Assembly: GCA_900541175.1 (NCBI GenBank)
Contig: UQIT01000025.1
Span: 1-29,847, forward strand
Reading direction: 5' to 3'
Source of the DNA: an uncultured Collinsella sp.
GTDB lineage: Bacteria > Actinomycetota > Coriobacteriia > Coriobacteriales > Coriobacteriaceae
Length of the DNA stretch: 29,847 bases
The position numbers and the translations under genes are program-made. This document shows positions 1 through 7,540 of this stretch, piece after piece; positions within the stretch are counted from its first letter, which is position 1; the number at the start of each line of letters is the position of its first letter. Under the pieces are notes generated by a model that made no database searches, was not told the DNA's origin, and worked only from the letters and a program-made list of their open reading frames with translations.

Positions 1-1
1 G

Positions 2-1138
2 GCGGGAACGCCTGCCGATATCATGGCGTGTCCTGAGTCGATGACGGGCGCTTATCTGACCGGCAAACGAATGATCCGGGTGCCTGATGAACGGCGCAAA
101 CCCGGTCGCGGCTGCCTTAAAATTACGGGCGCTCGAGCCAACAACCTCAAAAACGTTACTGCCAAGATCGAGTTTGGTACGCTTACGGTTGTTACCGGCG
201 TGTCGGGATCGGGCAAGAGCTCCCTAGTTACCGACACCATTGCGCCTGCCCTTACGAATGCCATTCACCGCTCGACGCGCCCTGTGGGTCCGTATAAGAA
301 AATCGAGGGCATCGAGTGTATCGATAAGGTTATCGATATCGACCAGTCGCCGATTGGCCGCACGCCGCGTTCCAACCCTGCTACCTATATCGGCCTGTGG
401 GATGATCTTCGCGCACTGTTTGCGAGTACGCCGGAGTCGAAGGCGCGCGGCTACTCGCCAGGTCGTTTCTCCTTTAATGTGAGTGGCGGGCGCTGTGAGG
501 CGTGCAAGGGCGACGGACAGATCAAGATCGAGATGCACTTCCTTCCCGATATCTACGTTCCCTGCGAAGTTTGCGGCGGTAAACGCTACAACCGCGAGAC
601 ACTCGAGGTCACCTATCGTGGCAAGACCATCTCGGACGTGCTCGACATGAGCGTTACCGAGGCGCTGGCCTTCTTTGGGAATATCCCGCAGATTAAGCGC
701 AAGCTCCAGACGCTGTACGATGTAGGCTTGGGCTACGTGAGCCTGGGCCAGCCCGCCACGACGCTTTCGGGCGGCGAGGCGCAGCGTGTAAAGCTCGCCA
801 AGGAGCTTCATCGACGCCAGACGGGCAAGACGTTCTATATTTTGGACGAGCCGACGACCGGCCTTCATTTTGAGGACGTCCGCCAGCTGCTCGATGTACT
901 GCAGCGCTTGGTCGATGCGGGCAACACGGTGCTGGTGATTGAACACAACCTTGATGTCATCAAGGTTGCCGACCGCCTGATCGATATGGGTCCCGAGGGC
1001 GGTAACGGCGGCGGAACCGTCGTGGTTTCGGGTACACCGGAGCAGGTTGCGGACTGTCCGCAGAGTTATACGGGCAAGTTTTTGGCGCCGTTGCTCAGGC
1101 GTGACCGGGAGCGCCAGGCTCAACTTGATGCTCAATAA
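2..1138 (+). CDS. uvrA: UvrABC excision nuclease subunit A, C-terminal part (5' end outside window)
   Basis: C-terminal 378 residues of UvrA, the ATP-dependent damage-recognition subunit of nucleotide excision repair; the frame is open to the left edge, so the N-terminal half is missing. From the first visible codon, the second ABC domain begins near residue 35. Its Walker A (GVSGSGKSS) lies at about 66-74, followed by the zinc module CEAC...CEVC, the ABC signature LSGGEAQR and Walker B ILDEPTTGLHF. The pattern of two CxxC pairs about 20 residues apart inside an ABC ATPase, with the signature far downstream of Walker A, is diagnostic of UvrA. A possible internal ATG at 23 is not a start, because residues before it continue the usual UvrA sequence. 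A hairpin follows at 1159-1189. The partner gene uvrC lies 2.3 kb downstream. Identity is certain; full length cannot be judged. Confidence 0.97.
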   Translation, partial: AGTPADIMACPESMTGAYLTGKRMIRVPDERRKPGRGCLKITGARANNLKNVTAKIEFGTLTVVTGVSGSGKSSLVTDTIAPALTNAIHRSTRPVGPYKKIEGIECIDKVIDIDQSPIGRTPRSNPATYIGLWDDLRALFASTPESKARGYSPGRFSFNVSGGRCEACKGDGQIKIEMHFLPDIYVPCEVCGGKRYNRETLEVTYRGKTISDVLDMSVTEALAFFGNIPQIKRKLQTLYDVGLGYVSLGQPATTLSGGEAQRVKLAKELHRRQTGKTFYILDEPTTGLHFEDVRQLLDVLQRLVDAGNTVLVIEHNLDVIKVADRLIDMGPEGGNGGGTVVVSGTPEQVADCPQSYTGKFLAPLLRRDRERQAQLDAQ

Positions 1139-1158
1139 ATAGGCGATTCAGTTTATGG

Positions 1159-1189
1159 GCGCCATCGACTCCTTGTGATTCGATGGCGC
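1159..1189 (+). terminator. Hairpin after uvrA, probable terminator
   Basis: A perfect 10-base inverted repeat, GCGCCATCGA (1159-1168) and TCGATGGCGC (1180-1189), encloses an 11-base loop. It begins 20 bases after the uvrA stop. The following bases (TTGCTGT) are only weakly T-rich, so termination may be partial. Confidence 0.6.
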
Positions 1190-1202
1190 TTGCTGTGCCG
1201 AA

Positions 1203-1233
1203 GTGACGTATGCAGCCGAATTGGACATATACT
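1203..1233 (+). promoter_or_regulatory. Candidate promoter for the ybaK-murJ-uvrC run
   Basis: A consensus-like -10 TATACT lies at 1228-1233, with a weak -35 GTGACG at 1203-1208 (spacer 19). It sits between the uvrA hairpin and the ybaK start and would give a leader of about 30 bases. The -10 is convincing; the -35 and spacing are not. Confidence 0.4.
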
Positions 1234-1270
1234 TAATCCTTGCGTCCGAATGCGAGGGAAAGGATATGTC

Positions 1271-1771
1271 ATGGCAAAGGCTGTAAAGACGCCAAAAACC
1301 AATGCGATGCGCGAGCTGGAAAGCGCCGGCATTTCCTATGTTCTACATACGTACGAAGACGATGGCGATGAGTCGGTGGGCCTGGGGGTCGCGATTTCGG
1401 AGCAGCTTGGCGAGGAGCCCGGTCAAGGATTTAAGACTTTGGTCTGTGTGACACCGTCCAACGACTATGTCGTGTGCTGCATCCCTGTTGCCGACGAGCT
1501 CGATCTAAAGTCCGCCGCGCGTGCCGCGGGGGAGAAGTCCTTGGCCATGATGCATGTGAAGGATTTGCTTGCGGCGACTGGCTACGTTCGCGGCGGCTGC
1601 AGCCCGGTCGGTATGAAAAAACGCTACCGGACGCTCATTGATGAGACATGTGTCCTTTGGGATACCATTTTTATTTCGGGAGGCAAGCGTGGTTATCAGC
1701 TCGAGCTTGCACCCGATGATTTAATTGCATTTTGCGGGGCGACGGTTGCCGCGATTACGAGAGAGGACTGA
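1271..1771 (+). CDS. ybaK: Cys-tRNA(Pro) deacylase, YbaK/EbsC family
   Basis: 166-residue single-domain protein of the YbaK/ProX editing family, which hydrolyses cysteine mischarged on tRNA(Pro) in the cytoplasm. The family pattern is visible: an N-terminal motif with TNAMRELESAGISYVLHTY, a middle strand FKTLVCVTPSNDYVVCCIPV, the lysine-bearing stretch ELDLKSAARAAGEKS, and the glycine-rich GYVRGGCSPVGMKKRY followed by the ISGGKRGYQLEL strand. Length matches the family (about 155-165). The ATG at 1271 was chosen because GAGGGAAAGG precedes it by 8 bases and the YbaK homology begins just after; an upstream in-frame start at 1175 would add 32 residues with no family likeness. The stop is 3 bases before murJ, so the two are probably co-transcribed. 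No functional link to MurJ or UvrC is evident. Confidence 0.9.
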   Translation: MAKAVKTPKTNAMRELESAGISYVLHTYEDDGDESVGLGVAISEQLGEEPGQGFKTLVCVTPSNDYVVCCIPVADELDLKSAARAAGEKSLAMMHVKDLLAATGYVRGGCSPVGMKKRYRTLIDETCVLWDTIFISGGKRGYQLELAPDDLIAFCGATVAAITRED

Positions 1772-1774
1772 GCG

Positions 1775-3457
1775 ATGCCGCAGGAAGAATTGAAGCGCGG
1801 AGCTCATTTTGCAAAAGAATCTGCGCCTCAGACACCCTCATCCGAAGCTTCTTCGTCGCGAGATGACACTGACGACATGGGCTCGTCGGACTACTCCACG
1901 GTTGGTCGTTCCGCCGGGCTTATGACCATCCTGACTATCGTGTCTCGCGTCACCGGTTTTATCCGCACGTGGGCAATGGCGGCCGCTATCGGCATGTCGC
2001 TACTCTCGTCCTCCTATCAGGTCGCCAACAACCTGCCCAATATGCTCTACGAACTCGTGATGGGCGGCATGCTCGTGACGGCGTTTTTGCCCGTGTACAT
2101 GGGCGTGAGGCGTGAGCAGGGTCGCGAGGCCTCAAACGAGTACGTGGGCAACCTGCTCGGCATTCTGCTTTTGGTGCTGGGTGGCATTTCGTTGCTGGGG
2201 ACCGTGTTCGCCCCGGGCTTTATCTGGACGCAATCGTTCCTTTCGGGTGACGGCGGCAGCATGGATACCGCTGCGTTCATGTTCCGTTTCTTTGCCATCC
2301 AGATTCTGTTTTATGGTTTGGGCTCGGTGTTCTCGGGCGTTCTCAACGCACACCGCGACTACTTCTGGTCGACGTTTGCTCCGGTCCTCAACAATGTGAT
2401 CGTCATTGCGAGCTTTATGGGTTTTGCGCCCGTGTCCGCACAGTTTGGCGAACGTGCCGGCATCATCTTGATTGCGGCCGGTACGACCCTCGGTGTCTTT
2501 GTTCAGATGGCATGTCAGATCCCCGCGCTTGGCAAGCACGGCGTGCACCCCCATATCCATATCGACTTTAAGGACCCCGCACTGCGGCAGACGATTGCGC
2601 TCGGTATCCCGACGCTGCTCGCCACGGTGTGCATGTTTGTCTCGACTTCTATCACCAACGCTGCCGCGCTGGTGGTCCAGCCCGAGACTGGTCCTTCCGT
2701 CATCGCCTATGCGCGCCTGTGGTACACGCTGCCCTACGCGCTGATTGCCGCCTCGCTTTCGACGGCGCTCTATACCGAGCTCTCTCACGACGCGCAGGAG
2801 AAGGATTACGACAGCGTTCGCACGGGCATTTCGCGTGGCGTCGCCCAGATGCTGTTCTTCCTGATTCCGTTCGCGCTGTACCTGATTGTCTTCGCGCGTC
2901 CGCTCAACATGATCTACTGTGCTGGCAAGTTCGATGAATCCGGCGTGACGCTGGTGTCCGAGTACCTTGTCTACCTGGCGCTCTCGCTGCCGCTCTACGG
3001 CGTGGTCGTGTTGATGCAGAAGAGCTTCTCTGCCTTGCTCGACATGAAGCCCTATAGTCGCTATTGCCTGTATTCTGCCATCGGCCAGGCCGGCTCGGTT
3101 CTGCTGTTTGGCGTTGTGCTGGGCTTCGGCATGCCGGCAATCGCGCTTTCGTATGTCGTCGACTACGTGATCTTGGTCGGTTGTTCGCTGTGGTGGCTGC
3201 GTCGTCGTCTGCGTGGCCTTCAGGTCAAATCTATCCTACATGGCGGTTTCTTTGGCCTTTTGCTCGGTGGCCTGGGTGCTGCCGCAGGCGCCGGCGTCAT
3301 GTGGGCGCTTGAGCACTTTGTCGGGGCGCTTGGCGGTTCGATTCTGATTACTCTTGGCTATGTTTGCGTTGCGGGTGTCGTCTCGCTTGCTGTTACCTTT
3401 GGCCTTGCCGTCGTCCTTAAGATGCCCGAGGTCTCGGCGCTGCTTCGTCGCAAGTAG
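1775..3457 (+). CDS. murJ: Lipid II flippase MurJ (MviN family)
   Basis: 560-residue polytopic membrane protein of the MOP exporter superfamily that flips the peptidoglycan precursor lipid II across the cytoplasmic membrane. About 40 polar, Ser/Thr/Asp-rich residues precede the first membrane segment. The typical MurJ start then follows (AGLMTILTIVSRVTGFIRTWAMA, with ANNLPNMLYELVMGGML), and about 13-14 hydrophobic segments can be counted. The conserved early arginines and the NxxPN...E..MGG motif are present. Slightly longer than the usual 500-530 residues because of the N-terminal tail. The ATG at 1775 has GAGAGAGG upstream. The TAG stop is followed immediately, in the same frame, by the uvrC GTG, which suggests translational coupling. 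The membrane nature and family are clear; lipid II transport is inferred from family membership. Confidence 0.93.
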   Translation: MPQEELKRGAHFAKESAPQTPSSEASSSRDDTDDMGSSDYSTVGRSAGLMTILTIVSRVTGFIRTWAMAAAIGMSLLSSSYQVANNLPNMLYELVMGGMLVTAFLPVYMGVRREQGREASNEYVGNLLGILLLVLGGISLLGTVFAPGFIWTQSFLSGDGGSMDTAAFMFRFFAIQILFYGLGSVFSGVLNAHRDYFWSTFAPVLNNVIVIASFMGFAPVSAQFGERAGIILIAAGTTLGVFVQMACQIPALGKHGVHPHIHIDFKDPALRQTIALGIPTLLATVCMFVSTSITNAAALVVQPETGPSVIAYARLWYTLPYALIAASLSTALYTELSHDAQEKDYDSVRTGISRGVAQMLFFLIPFALYLIVFARPLNMIYCAGKFDESGVTLVSEYLVYLALSLPLYGVVVLMQKSFSALLDMKPYSRYCLYSAIGQAGSVLLFGVVLGFGMPAIALSYVVDYVILVGCSLWWLRRRLRGLQVKSILHGGFFGLLLGGLGAAAGAGVMWALEHFVGALGGSILITLGYVCVAGVVSLAVTFGLAVVLKMPEVSALLRRK

Positions 3458-5404
3458 GTGCGCGTGGCCGGTCACGACAACATTCCAACGCTTGCCGAGC
3501 AGGTTTCGCGCGTTCCCACACAGCCCGGATGCTACCTTTGGAAGGATGCCAAGGGCGATGTCATCTACGTGGGCAAGGCGAAAAACCTACGCGCCCGCAT
3601 GCGTCAATACGTGACACTGCAGGATGAGCGTCAAAAGATTCCGCTGATGATGCAGCTGGTGGCGAGCTTTGACTATATCGTGGTGGAGACCGAGCATGAG
3701 GCGTTGGTGCTCGAGCGCAATTTGATTGGTCAGTACCATCCGTACTTTAACGTCGACCTCAAGGATGACAAGAGCTACCCCTTTATCGCCATTACAAAGG
3801 GCGACCTGTATCCCGCTATCAAATATACGCGTGAGCGTCATAAGCCGGGAACGCGCTATTTTGGACCCTATACCGATAGCCGTGCGGCACGTGAGACGAT
3901 AGATACGCTGCGCAAGGTTATTCCCATCTGCTCCGCATCCTGTGCGGAGTGGCGTCGTTGTCGCCGTATCGTTGAGTCCCACAAGGGCGAGGAAGACATC
4001 GTCAATATGATTTGCGCGCAAAACGGGCGTCCCTGCTTTGACTACCATGTCGGGCGCGGCCCGGGTGCGTGTGTCGGCGCGATTTCCCCGGCAGACTATG
4101 CCAAGAACGTCAAGCGTGTCGAGCGCTTTTTGTCGGGCCATCGCAAGGATGTCGTCGATGAGCTGACCTCCGAGATGAGGGATGCCGCCGAGGCGCTCGA
4201 CTTTGAGCGCGCGGCACGCGTCAAACGTCGTTTGGAGGTCATCAGGGGTCTGGACGATCGTCAGCAAGTCGTTTTTCCCTCCAGTGTCGATATCGATGTC
4301 ATCGGGTTCTATCGCGAGGAGACCATCTCCGCCGCTTGCGTCTTCGTCGTTCGCGAGGGCCGAACAGTTCGCACCTGCGAGTTCATTCTCGACAAGGGTC
4401 TTGATGTTGACGAGGAAGAGCTCCAGTCGGGCTTTCTTAAGCGCTATTACGACGAGACGGCTGATATTCCAGCTGAGGTCAACCTTTCCGTCGAGCTTGA
4501 GGATGCGGAGGCGCTGGGGGAATGGCTTGCGGGCAAGCGCGAGCGTTCCTGCCATCTCCATAGGCCGCAGCGTGGCGAAAAGCACCGTTTGCTCGATATG
4601 GCATCCAAAAATGCGCGCCATGCCCTCATGCGCTACATGATGCGAACGGGGTACGCTGACGACCGCACCAATCAGGCGCTCCTGGAGCTCGAAAGCGCGC
4701 TGGCGCTGCCAGCGCCGCCGATGCGTATCGAGTGCTTCGATATCTCGACGCTGCACGGAACCTTTACCGTCGCCTCGATGGTGGTGTTTACCAACGGACG
4801 CGCCGACAAGAGCCAGTACCGTCGTTTTAAAATTCAGGCCGAATTGGACGAGGCAAACGACTTCGTGTCGATGTCCGAGGTTTTGGGACGACGCTATGCT
4901 CCCGAGCGCATGGCCGACGAGCGCTTTGGATCGCGCCCCGATTTGCTCGTTGTCGATGGCGGTAAGCCGCAATTGACCGCTGCGATCAAGCAACTTGAGG
5001 CTCTTGGGCTCGATATACCAGTTTGTGGCTTGGCAAAGGCCGATGAGGAGGTTTTCGTGCCTTGGGACGAGACTCCAGTCGTGCTTCCGACCGGGTCCGC
5101 GTCGCTCTATCTAATCAAACAGGTGCGCGATGAATCGCACCGTTTTGCCATCACGTTCCATCGCGAATTGCGCGATAAAGCCATGACGGTTTCGGTACTC
5201 GATGACGTTCCAGGCGTGGGACCCACCAGAAAACGTGCCCTTATGCGCCATTTTGGCTCGATGAAGCGTTTGCGCGCGGCGAGCGAGCAAGAGATCGCGG
5301 AAGTTCGAGGCGTTCCGGCCGATGTCGCCAAAGCGGTCCACGAGGCACTTGTTGCATGGAATGCCGAACGCGCCCAGGCATCGGCCAACCGTTCCGAAAA
5401 CTAA
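3458..5404 (+). CDS. uvrC: UvrABC excision nuclease subunit C
   Basis: 648-residue dual-incision nuclease of nucleotide excision repair. Domains in order: GIY-YIG nuclease (PGCYLWKDAKGDVIYVGKAKNLRAR, about 23-110), a cysteine-rich region (158-205), the UVR helix pair that contacts UvrB (about 235-265), an RNase H-like domain with acidic residues in ECFDIST (D428) and LLVVDGGKP (D500) and a histidine in ESHRFAITFHR, and C-terminal helix-hairpin-helix motifs (DVPGVGPTRKRAL and EVRGVPADVA). In the cysteine region the usual GRCxxPC end reads GRGPGAC: the third expected ligand is Gly201, while extra Cys occur at 158, 162, 168 and 186. The GTG at 3458 abuts the murJ stop; a GTG at 3464 with AGGTG upstream is equally plausible. 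Identity is certain. Confidence 0.96.
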   Translation: MRVAGHDNIPTLAEQVSRVPTQPGCYLWKDAKGDVIYVGKAKNLRARMRQYVTLQDERQKIPLMMQLVASFDYIVVETEHEALVLERNLIGQYHPYFNVDLKDDKSYPFIAITKGDLYPAIKYTRERHKPGTRYFGPYTDSRAARETIDTLRKVIPICSASCAEWRRCRRIVESHKGEEDIVNMICAQNGRPCFDYHVGRGPGACVGAISPADYAKNVKRVERFLSGHRKDVVDELTSEMRDAAEALDFERAARVKRRLEVIRGLDDRQQVVFPSSVDIDVIGFYREETISAACVFVVREGRTVRTCEFILDKGLDVDEEELQSGFLKRYYDETADIPAEVNLSVELEDAEALGEWLAGKRERSCHLHRPQRGEKHRLLDMASKNARHALMRYMMRTGYADDRTNQALLELESALALPAPPMRIECFDISTLHGTFTVASMVVFTNGRADKSQYRRFKIQAELDEANDFVSMSEVLGRRYAPERMADERFGSRPDLLVVDGGKPQLTAAIKQLEALGLDIPVCGLAKADEEVFVPWDETPVVLPTGSASLYLIKQVRDESHRFAITFHRELRDKAMTVSVLDDVPGVGPTRKRALMRHFGSMKRLRAASEQEIAEVRGVPADVAKAVHEALVAWNAERAQASANRSEN

Positions 5405-5429
5405 ACGTGCTTCTAAACAACTGATATAC

Positions 5430-5469
5430 ATGATTGGCCGATTTTCAATCATTTATTTCGCCATGATTG
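5430..5469. repeat. Three alternating 7-base boxes (ATGATTG)
   Basis: ATGATTG occurs at 5430-5436, its reverse complement CAATCAT at 5446-5452, and ATGATTG again at 5463-5469. Centres are 16 and 17 bases apart. The arrangement can be read as two overlapping hairpins sharing a middle arm, or as an operator with three half-sites. No regulator gene is nearby to match it. Confidence 0.5.
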
Positions 5470-5610
5470 CCTGCTGGTTTCGGGTTTTATTAACGCTAAA
5501 ACGTTTGACTAACCATGGTGAACAACCCTGCTATCCTGCGGGTTGACGAAGACTGATATCTCACCTCGTCGATACATACTGTCTGGCGAATCGTTTGTCA
5601 ATGAATTCGG

Positions 5611-5633
5611 TGAACGGTAGTAAATACCGTTCA
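5611..5633. promoter_or_regulatory. Perfect inverted repeat, candidate operator
   Basis: TGAACGGTA (5611-5619) and TACCGTTCA (5625-5633) form a perfect 9-base inverted repeat around GTAAA. It lies about 40 bases upstream of the candidate -35 at 5673. Size and symmetry suit a dimeric repressor or activator site; it could also fold as an RNA hairpin if transcription starts further upstream. Confidence 0.45.
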
Positions 5634-5672
5634 AGCGTATGTATGTATCGGTCACCGAGCGCGGCACCTCAG

Positions 5673-5700
5673 TTGGGTTCGTCGGTAGGTAAGGTATATA
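5673..5700 (+). promoter_or_regulatory. Candidate promoter of the sat-nan operon
   Basis: TTGGGT (5673-5678) and TATATA (5695-5700) are separated by 16 bases and resemble a primary sigma factor promoter. Start of transcription would be near 5707, leaving a leader of about 60 bases before the first gene. Confidence 0.42.
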
Positions 5701-5769
5701 TCGTCCGCAAGTTGCGCGGGGGCAAGTCTAGGTGCTCCCGAGTAAGATTCTCTATTGATAGGAGAAGAC

Positions 5770-7383
5770 ATGGCCATCATCAACAAGGGTATGTCCAGGC
5801 GTTCGTTCCTCGGCCTCACCGGCAGCGTCGCTGCTGTCGCAGGGCTTGGTCTCACCGGCTGCGGTGGCAGCTCTAGCGACGAGGGTTCCGCTTCCGGTTC
5901 CACCGATTCCGCCAACCGTGGCGGCGGCGTGATCACCGCTGGTTCCGCTTACGCTCCGTCCAGCTTCGATCCCGCCAGCACCGGCTCCGCTGTGGGCCTG
6001 GGTGCTAACTGGCACGTCGTCGAGGGCCTCTACGGCATCGATTACCACGACTACAGCACCTTCAACGAGCTCGCCACCGACGATCCCAAGTCTGTGGACG
6101 ACACCACTTTCGAGGTCACCATCCGCAAGGGCGCCAAGTTCTCCGATGGCACCGAGGTCACCGCTGACGATGTCGTCGCCTCCTACACCGCTTGCGCCGC
6201 TTCCGCTACCTATGCTCCGTTCTTCCAGCCCTTCGAGTCCATCGAGGCCAAGGACGCTAGCACCGTGACGGTCAAGACCAAGGTCCCCAACTTCTCCCTG
6301 CTCAAGGATCGTCTGGCCATCGTCCGCGTTACCCCGGCCACCCAGACCGAGGAGGATCGCGCCAAGCAGCCGATCGGCTCCGGCCCCTGGATGTACGACT
6401 CTATCTCCGATACCGAGATCACCCTGGTTCCCAACCCCGAGTACAACGGTGAGTACGCTGCCGAGGATAAGAAGATCCAGTACAGCATCCTGACCGACCC
6501 CACCGCTCGCGTTACCGCTCAGCAGGAGGGCTCCACGCTCGTTATGGAGCTCGTTACCGCTGACGCCGTCGACCAGCTCGAGAGCGCCGGCTGCAAGATC
6601 GATAACGTTCAGGGCTTCGGCACCCGCTTCATCATGTTCAACGTCGCCAAGGAGCCTTGGAACAACGTCAAGGTCCGTCAGGCTGTCATGTATGCGCTCG
6701 ACACCGAGAAGATGGTCAGCAACACCTTCGCCGGCCTTGCCACCGCTGCCAGCTGCTACCTGCCCAAGAGCTTCACCAACTATCATGAGGCTTCCACGGT
6801 GTACAAGACCGACGCCAAGAAGGCTAAGAAGCTCATCGAGGAGTCTGGCATCACCCCGGGTGCCATCACCCTGCGCACCACCGACAACGAGCAGATTAAG
6901 GGCATGGCCGCCCAGGTCAAAAACGACCTCGACGCTCTCGGCTTCGATGTGACCATCCAGACCGATACCTCGCCGGCTACCTACGCTGCCATCGACGGCG
7001 GCGAGGCCTACGATATCCTCCTTGCCCCTGGCGATCCTTCCTGCTTCGGCGCCGACCCCGACCTGCTGCTCAACTGGTGGTACGGCGACAACGTCTGGAT
7101 GCAGACCCGTTGCCCGTGGAAGGAGTCCGCTGAGTGGCAGAAGCTCCACGGTCTCATGGACGAGGCTCTTGCCGCCGAGGGCGACGAGCAGCAGAAGAAG
7201 TGGAACGAGTGCTTCGACATCATTGCCGACAACGCCGTTCTGTACCCCGTTGTCCACGTCAAGACCGTCTCCGCTTCCTGGGACGATCCGTCCACTGCAC
7301 CCAACGGCGAGGCACTCGATGGCTTCAAGGGCATCGGCACGACGAGCATGTCCTTCAGGGGCGTTGCGACCGTCAAGGCGTAA
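5770..7383 (+). CDS. ABC transporter solute-binding lipoprotein, family 5; probable sialic acid receptor
   Basis: 537-residue extracytoplasmic binding protein of the SBP_bac_5 (peptide/nickel) family. The N-terminus carries a twin-arginine motif (SRRSFLG, residues 9-15), a hydrophobic stretch and a lipobox LTGC (28-31). It is therefore probably exported folded by Tat and lipid-anchored at Cys31. A Gly/Ser/Asp-rich linker follows. Family features include EGLYGID, the region KFSDGTEVTADDVVASY and WNNVKVRQAVMYALD. ATG 5770 was chosen for AGGAGA just upstream; a TTG at 5755 would add five residues. The next genes encode two permeases and two ATPases, then nanA, nanK and nanE. The SatABCD (SAT2) sialic acid importers known from Haemophilus ducreyi and some actinobacteria belong to this family, so Neu5Ac is the favoured ligand. 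Dipeptides cannot be excluded by sequence. Confidence 0.85.
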   Translation: MAIINKGMSRRSFLGLTGSVAAVAGLGLTGCGGSSSDEGSASGSTDSANRGGGVITAGSAYAPSSFDPASTGSAVGLGANWHVVEGLYGIDYHDYSTFNELATDDPKSVDDTTFEVTIRKGAKFSDGTEVTADDVVASYTACAASATYAPFFQPFESIEAKDASTVTVKTKVPNFSLLKDRLAIVRVTPATQTEEDRAKQPIGSGPWMYDSISDTEITLVPNPEYNGEYAAEDKKIQYSILTDPTARVTAQQEGSTLVMELVTADAVDQLESAGCKIDNVQGFGTRFIMFNVAKEPWNNVKVRQAVMYALDTEKMVSNTFAGLATAASCYLPKSFTNYHEASTVYKTDAKKAKKLIEESGITPGAITLRTTDNEQIKGMAAQVKNDLDALGFDVTIQTDTSPATYAAIDGGEAYDILLAPGDPSCFGADPDLLLNWWYGDNVWMQTRCPWKESAEWQKLHGLMDEALAAEGDEQQKKWNECFDIIADNAVLYPVVHVKTVSASWDDPSTAPNGEALDGFKGIGTTSMSFRGVATVKA

Positions 7384-7521
7384 GACTCGCTTGAGTCTGT
7401 ATGCAGGATGTCGGTCGTTGGGACCGTATCCTCATAGTTGAAACAAAGACCCGGGCGGCAACGATGTCGCTCGGGTCTTGTAATGAGTATCCGTACTCAT
7501 ATACCAGTTGGTCCTACCGAC
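7383..7521 (+). other. Row of five hairpins between binding-protein and permease genes
   Basis: Five inverted repeats fill the gap: AGACTC/GAGTCT (7383-7398), CGGTC/GACCG (7412-7426), a strong 12-pair stem AAGACCCGGGCG/CGCTCGGGTCTT with one G-U (7446-7479), ATGAGTA/TACTCAT (7483-7500) and GTTGGT/ACCGAC with one G-U (7507-7521). No T-run follows the strong stem, so it is more likely an mRNA stabiliser or partial terminator than a full terminator. Such a structure would allow more binding protein than permease to be made. The permease ribosome binding site (AAGGGGAG) begins just after the last hairpin. Confidence 0.6.
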
Positions 7522-7540
7522 AAAAGAAAGGGGAGAGAAC

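Larger units (their letters stand above)
5405..5769. other. 365-base intergenic region upstream of the sialic acid locus
   Basis: No supported gene. Short ATG-initiated frames (for example at 5430, 38 codons) lack a ribosome binding site. The region holds three ATGATTG boxes (5430-5469), a perfect 9-base inverted repeat (5611-5633) and a candidate promoter (5673-5700), followed by the AGGAGA ribosome binding site of the next gene. A second possible promoter element is the extended -10 TGCTATCCT at 5529-5537. Its nearest -35-like hexamer (TTGACT, 5505-5510) is 21 bases away, which is too far to be convincing. Confidence 0.7.

Noticed and set aside
5430..5546. 38-codon ATG frame in the gap before the sat-nan locus, hydrophobic
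   Set aside because: No ribosome binding site, and its start coincides with the repeated ATGATTG box; not enough to call a leader peptide.
5405..5769. Riboswitch or T-box in the long leader before the sat-nan locus
   Set aside because: No recognisable conserved core such as a T-box sequence, and no terminator/antiterminator pair close to the start codon.
5595..5876. 93-codon frame overlapping the start of the first binding protein
   Set aside because: It covers the candidate promoter and inverted repeat and runs out of frame into a certain gene; its sequence is Arg/Ser-rich with no family likeness.
5752..7257. Minus-strand open frame of 501 codons opposite the first binding protein, and a similar one of 555 codons at 23719-25386 opposite oppA
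   Set aside because: Low-complexity Leu/Val/Gly/Asp-rich translations mirror the codon pattern of the real genes.
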